Below are positions 33,491-41,550 of a DNA stretch of 64,000 nucleotides, piece after piece (within the stretch, counting starts at the first letter, position 1; the number at the start of each line of letters is the position of its first letter). Origin of the DNA: Polynucleobacter sp. Adler-ghost (GTDB lineage: Bacteria > Pseudomonadota > Gammaproteobacteria > Burkholderiales > Burkholderiaceae); contig NZ_CP061320.1 in NCBI RefSeq assembly GCF_018688495.1, positions 1,832,586 through 1,896,585 of the forward strand, given 5' to 3'. The notes beneath the pieces were generated by a model, which saw only the letters and a program-made list of their open reading frames with translations, was not told the origin of the DNA and did not search any database. Both the position numbers and the translations under genes were made by a program.

Positions 33491-34932
33491 TTAGTCATGA
33501 TCTGATGGCCCCCATTATGTTTGGGGGCTTAATTATATTTTTATTGATTGGGTATCCAGCAGCCTTTTCACTTGGCGCAGTTGGCTTATTCTTTTCTTTT
33601 ATCGGCATTGAGATGGGCATGTTCCAGCCCACCTTTTTGCAAGCACTGCCAGACAGGGTCTTTGGAATTCTTTCAAATGATCTATTGCTCTCGATCCCCT
33701 TCTTCACCTTTATGGGAGCCATTCTTGAAAAGTGTGGTTTAGCAGAAGATATGCTTGAGGGCTTGGGGCAATTATTTGGTCCGATCCGTGGCGGTCTTGC
33801 ATATGCAGTGATTATTGTTGGCGCAATTTTGGGTGCTATTACTGGCACAGTGGCAGCGTCCGTCATTGCCATGGGATTAATCTCATTACCAGTAATGTTG
33901 CGTTACGGCTATAACCCACGAGTAGCAACTGGTGTGATCGCAGCCTCTGGCACGATCACCCAATTGATTCCTCCATCATTGGTATTGATCGTGCTGGCAG
34001 ACCAATTGGGTAAGTCTGTTGGTGATATGTATGCCGGTGCTATCGGCCCATCTATCATCCAAGTAACGCTCTTTTGCTTGTTCATTTTCTTTTTATCGAT
34101 CTTTAGACCGCAAGATGTACCAGCACTACCACTAGAAGCTCGTCCGAAAATTGATTGGAAGTTACTCAAGAAAATTCTCTGGGGAATTGTCCCGTCGATT
34201 GCCCTGATCTTTTTAGTGCTTGGAACTATTTTGATGGGTCTAGCTACACCGACTGAAGGTGGCGCAATGGGCTCAGTTGGCGCCTTAATTCTGGCAGCGA
34301 TGAATAAGCGTCTGCAAAAAGCACTGGTTTGGGAAGCAATGACTTCCACTATGCGCATCAATGCCATGGTGATCTTTATCTTGATTGGCTCAACCGTATT
34401 TGGACTTGCATTTAGAGGAGTGGATGGTGATCTATGGATTGAGAACCTGCTATCTGGCCTACCAGGTGGTCAAGTTGGCTTCCTAATTGCGGTGAACTTA
34501 TTTGTATTCTTCTTAGCCTTCTTCCTAGATTACTTTGAGATTGCCTTCATCATCATCCCTTTATTGGCACCAGTTGCCGAAAAGCTTGGCATTGATCTGA
34601 TTTGGTTCGGCGTTCTACTGGGCGCTAATATGCAAACTTCGTTCATGCATCCGCCATTTGGTTTTGCATTGTTCTATTTGCGTGGGGTTGCACCCAAATC
34701 TCTCAAAAGTTCGGATATCTACTATGGGGCGCTACCTTGGGTTGGCTTACAACTCATATTGGTTGCCATCATTATCTTTATCCCAGAAACTGTGACCTAT
34801 TTTGTTGATAAACCTGCTGCTGTCTTTGATGCTAGCGGTCCATCGGTTGATCCATTAGCTGGTGTAGAGCAAAATGAGATTACGGTAGACTCCAGCTCTG
34901 ACATTGAACGTCAGCTACGAGAGAATAAATAA
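33487..34932 (+). CDS. dctM: TRAP transporter large membrane subunit (DctM)
   Basis: This 481-residue membrane protein is the Na+- or H+-coupled translocation subunit. Family segments include LSIPFFTFMGAILEKCGL near residue 70, GAILGAITGTVAASVIAMG near 117 and IAASGTITQLIPPSLVLIVL near 150. A C-terminal hydrophilic tail of about 40 residues (from DKPAAVFDA) is longer than usual. The gene is translationally coupled to dctQ and followed 37 bp later by ggt. Confidence 0.93.
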   Translation: MISHDLMAPIMFGGLIIFLLIGYPAAFSLGAVGLFFSFIGIEMGMFQPTFLQALPDRVFGILSNDLLLSIPFFTFMGAILEKCGLAEDMLEGLGQLFGPIRGGLAYAVIIVGAILGAITGTVAASVIAMGLISLPVMLRYGYNPRVATGVIAASGTITQLIPPSLVLIVLADQLGKSVGDMYAGAIGPSIIQVTLFCLFIFFLSIFRPQDVPALPLEARPKIDWKLLKKILWGIVPSIALIFLVLGTILMGLATPTEGGAMGSVGALILAAMNKRLQKALVWEAMTSTMRINAMVIFILIGSTVFGLAFRGVDGDLWIENLLSGLPGGQVGFLIAVNLFVFFLAFFLDYFEIAFIIIPLLAPVAEKLGIDLIWFGVLLGANMQTSFMHPPFGFALFYLRGVAPKSLKSSDIYYGALPWVGLQLILVAIIIFIPETVTYFVDKPAAVFDASGPSVDPLAGVEQNEITVDSSSDIERQLRENK

Positions 34933-34969
34933 CAATACTTATTGAGACAGCAGTCAAAGGGATTTGGTA

Positions 34970-36568
34970 ATGCAACAAAAATGGGGAATTCGAGGGATGG
35001 CGGTAGCGCCACACTCACTAGCATCTGAATCGGCATTAGCGGTACTACGTGAAGGTGGTAATGCATTAGAGGCAATGATTGCAGCAGCAGCGACCATTGC
35101 CGTTGTTTACCCCCACATGAACTCCATTGGTGGTGACTCTTTCTGGGTAGTTCACTCTCCCGGTAAAGCGATGGGTGGCATTGATGCTTGTGGTGCAGCC
35201 GCTGGTCTAGCGACTAAACAGTGGTATGCGGAGCGTGGAATCACCAAGGCCATTCCTTTTAGAGGTGCCATTGCAGCCAATACAGTTGCAGGCACCATCT
35301 CTGGTTGGGGCGCCGCTCAGAAACTATCACAACAAGGTTTAGGTGGAAGACTTCCACTCTCCCGCTTGCTGGCAGATGCTATTCACTATGCTGAAGCTGG
35401 AGTCCCGGTCACTCACAGTCAGTCAAGTTTGACCGAGAAAAAGAGGGTGGAGTTAAGTCCCATTCCCGGATTTGCAGAGACATTTTTAGTGAATGGCAAA
35501 GCCCCTGAAGTGGGCAGCATCTTTAAACAAGAACGTCTTGCAAGAACCCTGCGGCAAATCTCTCGCAAGGGAACAGAAGATTACTATCGTGGCGATTTAG
35601 CTGAATTACTCGCAAAAGAGCTTACAGAGATTGGTAGCCCTCTCAGACTATCTGACCTTCATCGCCATCAAGCGAAACTGATTGACCCGCTTGAGCTCAA
35701 GCACAGCACAGGCAATGTATACAACATGACGCCGCCAACCCAAGGCGTTGTATCTTTGATGATCATTGGCATCTTGGATCAACTCAATCTCAAACGATTC
35801 AAAGTCGATAGTCCTGAGTATGTTCATCACTGTGTTGAGGCTACCAAACAGGCGTTTAAGGTACGCGATCAATTTGTCACCGATCCAGCGTATATGATAA
35901 AAAATGCGCAGTCATTCTTAGCTCCTGCATTCTTGAAGAAATTGGCAAAAAATATTGATCCTGAACAGGCATTGCCTTGGGGTCAGGGTAAAGGACCAGC
36001 CGATACAATTTGGATGGGCGTGGTTGATGGCAATGGAAATTGCGTTTCCTTTATTCAAAGTATTTATCACGAGTTTGGTGCTGGCATCGTATTGCCCAAG
36101 TCTGGTGTGAACTGGCAGAACCGCGGATGCAGCTTTTCTCTGGATCCAAAAACACTCAATCACCTTGAACCCTATCGCAAACCATTCCATACATTGAACC
36201 CGGCGATGGCTTTATTCAAGGATGGTCGATCGATGGTCTACGGCACTATGGGTGGCGATGGTCAACCACAGACTCAGTGTGCCGTTTTCACTCGCACCGC
36301 AACTTATGGACTTGATCCTCAGGACGCTATCAGTCGCCCACGCTGGTTACTCGGTAGAACCTGGGGACAAACTAGTGATAGCTTGAAATTAGAATCGCGC
36401 TTTAGTCCATGGGTTGCTAAAGAACTGCATGCCCTGGGACACGAGATTGAAATGCTCGATGCCTTTGATGAAACCGTTGGCCACGCTGGTTGTATCATTC
36501 GCGATCCTTCTGGTACCTTGCATGGCGGTTGGGATCCCCGCAGTGATGGCGCCGTTAGCGCGTTTTAG
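34970..36568 (+). CDS. ggt: Gamma-glutamyltransferase family protein
   Basis: An Ntn-hydrolase that should self-cleave before Thr346 (GPADTIWMGVVD) to make two subunits. After it come NCVSFIQSIYHEFGAGIVLP and the small-subunit segment YGTMGGDGQPQTQ. The 532 residues are normal. No export signal is evident: the sequence begins MQQKWGIRGMAVAPHSLASE. Relatives include YwrD-type enzymes and cephalosporin acylase-like hydrolases, so the natural substrate is uncertain. Position behind a TRAP importer suggests it processes the imported compound. ATG 34970 has an AAAGGGA ribosome site. Confidence 0.85.
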   Translation: MQQKWGIRGMAVAPHSLASESALAVLREGGNALEAMIAAAATIAVVYPHMNSIGGDSFWVVHSPGKAMGGIDACGAAAGLATKQWYAERGITKAIPFRGAIAANTVAGTISGWGAAQKLSQQGLGGRLPLSRLLADAIHYAEAGVPVTHSQSSLTEKKRVELSPIPGFAETFLVNGKAPEVGSIFKQERLARTLRQISRKGTEDYYRGDLAELLAKELTEIGSPLRLSDLHRHQAKLIDPLELKHSTGNVYNMTPPTQGVVSLMIIGILDQLNLKRFKVDSPEYVHHCVEATKQAFKVRDQFVTDPAYMIKNAQSFLAPAFLKKLAKNIDPEQALPWGQGKGPADTIWMGVVDGNGNCVSFIQSIYHEFGAGIVLPKSGVNWQNRGCSFSLDPKTLNHLEPYRKPFHTLNPAMALFKDGRSMVYGTMGGDGQPQTQCAVFTRTATYGLDPQDAISRPRWLLGRTWGQTSDSLKLESRFSPWVAKELHALGHEIEMLDAFDETVGHAGCIIRDPSGTLHGGWDPRSDGAVSAF

Positions 36569-37184
36569 TAATAAATAATTTGGGTACGCGCAGATCCCAG
36601 TAGATGGCAGCTGCGCGTAATCCAAAAATAGCGAGCATGCAAAGCACCGATCCTTCGAGTGTGTATTCGGGGGAAAAATTCAGAATCAGAACATAAATGA
36701 AGCAACCTAAAGTGACGGGGATTGCATATAGCTCATGCGACATGAGTAAAGTTTTTCTACCGGCCAAAATATCCCGCAACAAGCCACCACCGATAGCCGT
36801 CACTACACCTAAGATCACCGGGGCAACTGGTAAACCAAACCCTAAGTTCCAAGCCTTATCAGCACCCTGAATACCAAACAAAGCAGCACCCAGGCCGTCG
36901 ATATAGAGCATCCAGCGATAAATCTGCGGCTGCGTAAAAAAAGATTCCGCTATAAAAGTCACGACGCACGCTCCCAAGGCTACCCAGATGTAAATTTGCG
37001 CAATCGACCAAAATGAAGGGACATCCAAAATGATGTCGCGGAGAGTTCCGCCACCAATGGCAGTAATCACACCCAATACCATGACGCCAAAAAGATCAAC
37101 GCCCCGATCAGCAATGACGAGTACACCAGTGACTGCAAAAGCCACCGTAGCAATGATGCCAATCCAGAAATTAATTTGATCCAT
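36555..37184 (-). CDS. TRIC/UPF0126 family membrane protein (YicG-like)
   Basis: The 209-residue protein has seven predicted helices made of two UPF0126 repeats. The first carries DRGVDLFGVMVLGVITAIGG followed by GTLRD; the second carries VILGVVTAIGGGLLRDILAG. These are the glycine-rich kinked helices of prokaryotic TRIC cation channels. Its 3' end overlaps the convergent ggt stop by 14 bp. A role in monovalent cation or glycine transport has been discussed for relatives; nothing here selects one. Confidence 0.87.
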   Translation of the reverse strand: MDQINFWIGIIATVAFAVTGVLVIADRGVDLFGVMVLGVITAIGGGTLRDIILDVPSFWSIAQIYIWVALGACVVTFIAESFFTQPQIYRWMLYIDGLGAALFGIQGADKAWNLGFGLPVAPVILGVVTAIGGGLLRDILAGRKTLLMSHELYAIPVTLGCFIYVLILNFSPEYTLEGSVLCMLAIFGLRAAAIYWDLRVPKLFITKTR

Positions 37185-37265
37185 AGCATCTAGTCTAAAT
37201 CACCGATAGCACCCAATCAATGAAGTCCTCAATATACTCAGGGGAATGTCATTAAGGAAACTGTT

Positions 37266-37946
37266 ATGAAAACTCAGCTTTATAGTTTTTGGCGTAGCTC
37301 GGCAGCCTTTCGGGTGCGCATTGCACTCAATTTAAAGGGTCTAGATTATGAGGTGATTCCAATTCATATTGTTCAAAGTGGAGGCGCCCAAACTGCTGGT
37401 GAGTATGCAAAAAAAAATCCCAATCGCTTAGTGCCCCTTTATACCAATGGTTCTCACACCATTCACCAATCACTTGCCATCATTGAATATCTAGAAGAGG
37501 TTCGATCAAATCCTCCGCTACTACCTCAAACTGCAATCGATCGAGCGTGGGTGCGTTCAGTAGCCATGGATATCGCCATGGAAATTCATCCACTAAATAA
37601 TGTCAGGGTATTGCGCTATCTTATGAAAACCATGGGCGTGAGTACAGAGGCAAAAGATACCTGGAGTCATCATTGGATGATTTTGGGGTTAGAAAGCCTG
37701 GAAAAGCAATTAAGCGTAGATACGAGAGTGGGTCGTTTTGCTTGTGGAGATCAGCCTGGCTTGATTGATATTTGCCTAGTGCCGCAAATTTTTAATGCAC
37801 TCAGTGCAAAGATCGATATGACGAGTTACCCAACACTCATGAAAATATTTCATCAATGTATGACACTACCTGCATTTATTGATGCATCTTGGGAAAAGCA
37901 AATCGATGCTGAGGGATTAAACCCCTTTACTCCACCACAGGAATAA
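37266..37946 (+). CDS. maiA: Zeta-class glutathione transferase, probable maleylacetoacetate isomerase
   Basis: The thioredoxin-like N-terminal domain holds the zeta signature LYSFWRSSAAFRVRIALNLK (catalytic SSxxxR). NPNRLVPLY and the glutathione-binding HTIHQSLAIIEYLEE follow. The all-helical C-terminal half includes CGDQPGLIDICLVPQI. The length of 226 residues is near the usual 212-220. MaiA isomerises maleylacetoacetate in tyrosine catabolism; an FAH-family gene lies at 27810 but is not adjacent. Ribosome site AAGGAAAC. The stop lies 30 bp inside the convergent AEC gene. Confidence 0.9.
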   Translation: MKTQLYSFWRSSAAFRVRIALNLKGLDYEVIPIHIVQSGGAQTAGEYAKKNPNRLVPLYTNGSHTIHQSLAIIEYLEEVRSNPPLLPQTAIDRAWVRSVAMDIAMEIHPLNNVRVLRYLMKTMGVSTEAKDTWSHHWMILGLESLEKQLSVDTRVGRFACGDQPGLIDICLVPQIFNALSAKIDMTSYPTLMKIFHQCMTLPAFIDASWEKQIDAEGLNPFTPPQE

Positions 37947-38846
37947 AGACAGTGTTAACAAAGATCCCACTGTAGTTAAAAGCACTACTCGAGAAATAAT
38001 TCGACCATCTGCGTTGTAATATTGAGCCAACATAAATGGGCCGGTACCAGTAGGAAGTGCGGCTAGTATCACTACAGCACTCACCCATAAGTCCGATAAA
38101 CCTAAGATTGGCCCGGCAATCAACCAAGCGACTAGCGGCTGAATAATGAGTTTTGCGACGCTAATACCCCACACCTGCTGTGACGCTGACTTTTCTTTTT
38201 GTATCAAAAACAGCCCAATAGAAACTAATGCGCAAGGCGTTGCAGCCGCAGCTAAGAAAGCGATGACTTGCGCTAATGGGTCATATAGAACCAAATCTGT
38301 AGATGACCATAGTAAACCTGCCACTGGGGCAATCAATAGTGGATTAGTGCAAAGCGACTGCAGTACATTCCAAATAATTTCATGGGATTTTTTATGGGAC
38401 TGTATGCCAACCTCAATGAGTACTGTGGCTATAGCAAACATCACAAAGACAATAAAGGTCGCAATAATTGCTGGCGCCAAACCATCTTGACCAAGCGCCA
38501 AAACACAGAGCGGAATACCCATGTATCCCGTGTTGGAGTAAGACGCACTTAAACCTGAAAAACTAGCTGCTGCCAAATCTCGCTTGCGAACCCAGCTAAC
38601 TAACATTACCAAAGTAAATACTAGCAAGCAACTTAGAAAGAAAGCTGTAATAAAGCCAGGCTGCCATAGTGTTTGCCAACCACTACTCGATGCGAAATTA
38701 AATAACTGCGCAGGCAACGCAAGCCAAACGACAAAGCGATTTAACTCGATGGATGCACTCTCACCTAATTTGCCTGAACGTCCACAAGCATAGCCAATCA
38801 AAATAAGGGCAAATACCGGAAAGACAACATTAAAAACGTAGAACAA
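37917..38846 (-). CDS. AEC-family (auxin efflux carrier-like) transporter
   Basis: A 309-residue protein with ten hydrophobic segments. The conserved N-terminal NVVFPVFALILIGYACGR and SIELNRFVVWLALPAQLF are seen, and LLIAPVAGLLW and AAATPCALVSIGLFL mark the pseudo-symmetric halves. Relatives such as MdcF and YfdV are linked to malonate or other dicarboxylate movement. The substrate here is unknown. Its 3' end overlaps maiA by 30 bp, and it lies 21 bp upstream of the carbonic anhydrase gene's stop on the same strand. Confidence 0.88.
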   Translation of the reverse strand: MFYVFNVVFPVFALILIGYACGRSGKLGESASIELNRFVVWLALPAQLFNFASSSGWQTLWQPGFITAFFLSCLLVFTLVMLVSWVRKRDLAAASFSGLSASYSNTGYMGIPLCVLALGQDGLAPAIIATFIVFVMFAIATVLIEVGIQSHKKSHEIIWNVLQSLCTNPLLIAPVAGLLWSSTDLVLYDPLAQVIAFLAAAATPCALVSIGLFLIQKEKSASQQVWGISVAKLIIQPLVAWLIAGPILGLSDLWVSAVVILAALPTGTGPFMLAQYYNADGRIISRVVLLTTVGSLLTLSLFLWWSKGV

Positions 38847-38866
38847 TTTTGATGGACTTTTTTAGA

Positions 38867-39391
38867 TCAGGAAATTTTCTTCAGAGTCTGCTGATATCGC
38901 TGCGCATTTTTGACATAACGACCAGCAATATCTTCAATACCCGCAATCTGCTCTGGGGTTAGTGACTTCACTGCCTTAGCGGGTGAGCCCAAAATCATCG
39001 AGCCATCAGGAAATTCTTTGCCTTCAGTGACTAATGCGCCGGCACCCACCAAACAGTTCTTGCCAATTTTGGCTCCGTTCAAAATGACTGCGCCAATGCC
39101 CACCAAGCTACCATCGCCTATTTGGCAACCATGGAGCATTACTTGATGTCCAACAGTAACGTACTTTCCGAGGATGAGGGGATAGCCAGGATCAGTATGC
39201 AAGATAGAAGCATCTTGAACATTACTGCCCTCACCTATTTGGATCAGATCGTTATCGCCACGGATCACGACCTTGGGCCACACACTCGCATTTTTGTGAA
39301 GCTCGACTCTACCAATCACTTCTGCGCTCTCGGCAACCCAAGCTCCGTCGTCTAAGCGAGGAGCATTTCCATCTAGTTCAAATATAGCCAT
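38867..39391 (-). CDS. Gamma-type carbonic anhydrase family protein
   Basis: The 174-residue protein has the left-handed beta-helix hexapeptide repeats of the gamma class. Three candidate zinc His residues lie in [27 protein letters not shown] (two). The N-terminal [17 protein letters not shown] and QDASILHTD are typical of YrdA/PaaY-like proteins. Many such proteins lack measurable carbonic anhydrase activity, so the reaction is uncertain. The gene is leftward and lies between the AEC and ammonium transporter genes. Confidence 0.9.
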   Translation of the reverse strand: MAIFELDGNAPRLDDGAWVAESAEVIGRVELHKNASVWPKVVIRGDNDLIQIGEGSNVQDASILHTDPGYPLILGKYVTVGHQVMLHGCQIGDGSLVGIGAVILNGAKIGKNCLVGAGALVTEGKEFPDGSMILGSPAKAVKSLTPEQIAGIEDIAGRYVKNAQRYQQTLKKIS

Positions 39392-39426
39392 GACCCATTA
39401 TAGGTAATGGCTATATTTATGACAGC

Positions 39427-40629
39427 CTACCAGTTAGGCTCACGATCAGGAGTAGAAGAAATCCGGTGAATACTTAAATCGGCACCTTCGTACTCTTCCT
39501 CCTGTGACATGCGGATACCTAAAGCAACTTTTAGCAATCCATAAACTACAAAACCACTAATAAGGGCAATTGCAACCCCCAAGCCAGTTCCAATCAACTG
39601 CCCTAAGAAAGTCACTCCGCCAAGACCGCCCAGTGCTTTTGTCCCAAAAATACCCGCAGCCAAGCCACCCCATAAACCGCATAAACCATGAAGTGGCCAG
39701 ACGCCCAACACATCGTCGATCTTCCAGCGATTTTGCACCAAAGTAAACATATATACAAAGAGAGCACCAGCAATTAAACCAACTACTAAGGCGCCCATTG
39801 GATGCATTAGATCTGAGCCAGCACAAACCGCTACCAAGCCAGCTAGCGGCCCGTTATAAGTAAAGCCTGGGTCATTGCGACCGATTACCCATGCAGCCAA
39901 AGTACCGCCAACCATCGCCATGAGGGAATTCATGGCCACCAAGCCACTGACTTTATCTATAGTCTGCGCACTCATGACGTTAAATCCAAACCAACCTACC
40001 GCCAAAATCCAGGCACCTAATGCCAAGAATGGAATACTAGATGGTGGATGCGCTGCAACGTTGCCATCCTTGGTGTAGCGACCGCGACGAGCACCCAAGA
40101 GAATGACTGCTGGCAATGCGATCCAACCACCGACCGCATGCACCACAACCGATCCCGCAAAGTCATGAAACTCCTCACCGGTCAGCGTCTTAATCCACGC
40201 TTGAATACCGTAATGCTGATTCCAGGCAATACCTTCAAAGAAGGGGTAGATGAAACCCACCAGAATAAAAGTAGCTATCAGCTGGGGATTGAACTTTGCA
40301 CGCTCCGCAATACCGCCAGAGATAATTGCCGGAATAGCAGCAGCAAAAGTCAGTAAGAAAAAGAATTTAACTAGTTCATAGCCATTTTTATCGGCCAAGA
40401 TTTCAGCGCCTGAGAAAAAATCAACGCCGTAAGCAATGCTATACCCAATAAAGAAATAGGCAATGGTTGATACTGCAAAGTCCACTAGGATTTTGACCAA
40501 AGCATTAACTTGGTTTTTTTTGCGCACAGTGCCGAGCTCAAGAAATGCAAATCCTGCATGCATAGCCAAAACCATGATGGCGCCGAGCAAAATAAATAAG
40601 ACATCAATGCCTGATTTCAAAGTTTCCAC
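39427..40629 (-). CDS. amt: Ammonium transporter
   Basis: This Amt/Rh protein (400 residues from the GTG at 40629) has 11 predicted helices. GIAWNQHYGIQAWIKT and GSVVVHAVGGWIALPAVILL hold a pore His, and a second lies in WPLHGLCGLWGGLAAGIFG. The GTG is preferred because GGGGAG lies eight bases upstream; in-frame ATGs further out read into a leader hairpin. No glnK gene is next to it in this window. An NtrC-like palindrome upstream suggests nitrogen control. Confidence 0.93.
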   Translation of the reverse strand: METLKSGIDVLFILLGAIMVLAMHAGFAFLELGTVRKKNQVNALVKILVDFAVSTIAYFFIGYSIAYGVDFFSGAEILADKNGYELVKFFFLLTFAAAIPAIISGGIAERAKFNPQLIATFILVGFIYPFFEGIAWNQHYGIQAWIKTLTGEEFHDFAGSVVVHAVGGWIALPAVILLGARRGRYTKDGNVAAHPPSSIPFLALGAWILAVGWFGFNVMSAQTIDKVSGLVAMNSLMAMVGGTLAAWVIGRNDPGFTYNGPLAGLVAVCAGSDLMHPMGALVVGLIAGALFVYMFTLVQNRWKIDDVLGVWPLHGLCGLWGGLAAGIFGTKALGGLGGVTFLGQLIGTGLGVAIALISGFVVYGLLKVALGIRMSQEEEYEGADLSIHRISSTPDREPNW

Positions 40630-40639
40630 CGAAATAACT

Positions 40640-40666
40640 CCCCATATTTTTTGCATCATTATGGGG
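40640..40666 (-). promoter_or_regulatory. Leader hairpin covering the amt ribosome site
   Basis: On the minus strand CCCCATA (40666-40660) pairs perfectly with TATGGGG (40646-40640). The second arm contains the GGGG of the GGGGAGTT ribosome site that precedes the GTG start at 40629. A folded leader would hide that site. Confidence 0.55.
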
Positions 40667-40693
40667 AATATCAAGACCGAATTTCGATATTAA

Positions 40694-40710
40694 TGCACTT
40701 ATTTAGTGCA
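40694..40710. promoter_or_regulatory. NtrC-like palindrome upstream of amt
   Basis: TGCACTTATTTAGTGCA is a 17-base palindrome with the TGCAC-N7-GTGCA spacing of NtrC sites. It is centred 73 bp upstream of the amt GTG, and also upstream of the divergent gene at 40768. I did not find a correctly spaced sigma-54 -24/-12 pair. Confidence 0.65.
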
Positions 40711-40767
40711 ATTTAAGGCCTTGAATATGGTTTATTATCAAATTCACATACACCCAAGGGAGAACCC

Positions 40768-41130
40768 ATGAAAAAAGTTTTAGTTCTATTAGCTGCCTTA
40801 GGGGCATTTTCTGGCTCAGCCCAGGCTCAAGAAAAAATTCAGGTCCTGAGCACACAAGAGCTTGTTAACGTCTGTAAATTGCCAGCAAGTCCTGAATCCC
40901 GCAGCTTTTGCGTAGGCTATACAACCGCCATTTACGATACCTATTTGGCTACACGCCATCCACAGCGCGCAAAACCCTATATTTGTGTAAAGCAACCAGC
41001 GCCGTCACGTGATGAAGTAATTGGTGAATTTGTAAAATTTGGGCAAGCCAACCAACAAACTGCTGACAAACCAGCAGCAGGTGTTTTCTTGGGCTTCTTG
41101 GCATCACGCTTCCCTTGTGCCAAAAAATAA
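40768..41130 (+). CDS. Secreted Rap1a/Tai-like domain protein
   Basis: A 120-residue protein with a signal peptide (residues 1-20, ending AQAQ). The mature domain has ELVNVCKLPASPESRSFCVG followed by YTTAIYDTY and later ICVKQP and FPCAKK: four Cys in the pattern of the Rap1a/Tai immunity domain. In Serratia that domain neutralises type VI effectors. Many bacteria have stand-alone secreted copies of unknown role, and there is no type VI gene in this window. The ribosome site is AAGGGAGAAC. Confidence 0.78.
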   Translation: MKKVLVLLAALGAFSGSAQAQEKIQVLSTQELVNVCKLPASPESRSFCVGYTTAIYDTYLATRHPQRAKPYICVKQPAPSRDEVIGEFVKFGQANQQTADKPAAGVFLGFLASRFPCAKK

Positions 41131-41177
41131 TCCAAATTATTTAGCCAATTCAATCTATAGACTAAGGAACAGTTGAT

Positions 41178-41465
41178 ATGAAAAAAATGATCGCTATTAC
41201 TGCCGCAACTCTAGCAATCGCAGGTTGCTCCAATATGAGCAATACAGAACAACGTACTTTATCTGGCGCCAGTATCGGTGCAGCTGCTGGTGCAGTTGGT
41301 ACAGCTATTTTCCACGGCAACCCAATCTGGGGTGCAGTCGGTGGCGCAGCAGTTGGTGCAGCTTCTGGTTACGTATACGATGCCTACAAAAAAGAGCAGG
41401 CTTCTGAGTACAACTCTGGATATAACGCTGGAAAAAATAATCAACCAGCTAAAGCTCCTCAGTAA
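41178..41465 (+). CDS. Glycine-zipper lipoprotein
   Basis: The 95-residue product has a lipobox (LAIAGC, Cys17) followed by a glycine-zipper stretch GASIGAAAGAVGTAIF and AVGGAAVGAASGYVYDAY. The C-terminus is Asn/Lys-rich. Such YMGG-type small lipoproteins (OsmB-like) sit in the outer membrane and are often stress induced. It lies 47 bp after the Rap1a-like gene, in the same direction, and is followed by a strong terminator. Confidence 0.82.
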   Translation: MKKMIAITAATLAIAGCSNMSNTEQRTLSGASIGAAAGAVGTAIFHGNPIWGAVGGAAVGAASGYVYDAYKKEQASEYNSGYNAGKNNQPAKAPQ

Positions 41466-41498
41466 TACTGAATATTTCTAGTAGCAAGAAAATCAAAA

Positions 41499-41531
41499 AA
41501 AACCCGACCTGCGTAATGCAAGTCGGGTTTT
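41499..41531. terminator. Terminator shared by the glycine-zipper gene and htpG
   Basis: AAAACCCGAC (41499-41508) pairs with GTCGGGTTTT (41522-41531), with an inner TGC/GCA extension. T-runs follow on the plus strand and an A-run precedes, so it can stop both convergent genes. Confidence 0.88.
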
Positions 41532-41550
41532 TCTTTAAGACTTCAGTCAT

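Noticed and set aside
40685..40735. Sigma-54 promoter for amt
   Set aside because: The only GG...GC candidate on the minus strand has spacing one base too short and overlaps the NtrC-like palindrome.
40768..41130. Type VI secretion immunity gene
   Set aside because: The Rap1a-like domain fits, but no effector or secretion gene is near and stand-alone secreted copies are common.
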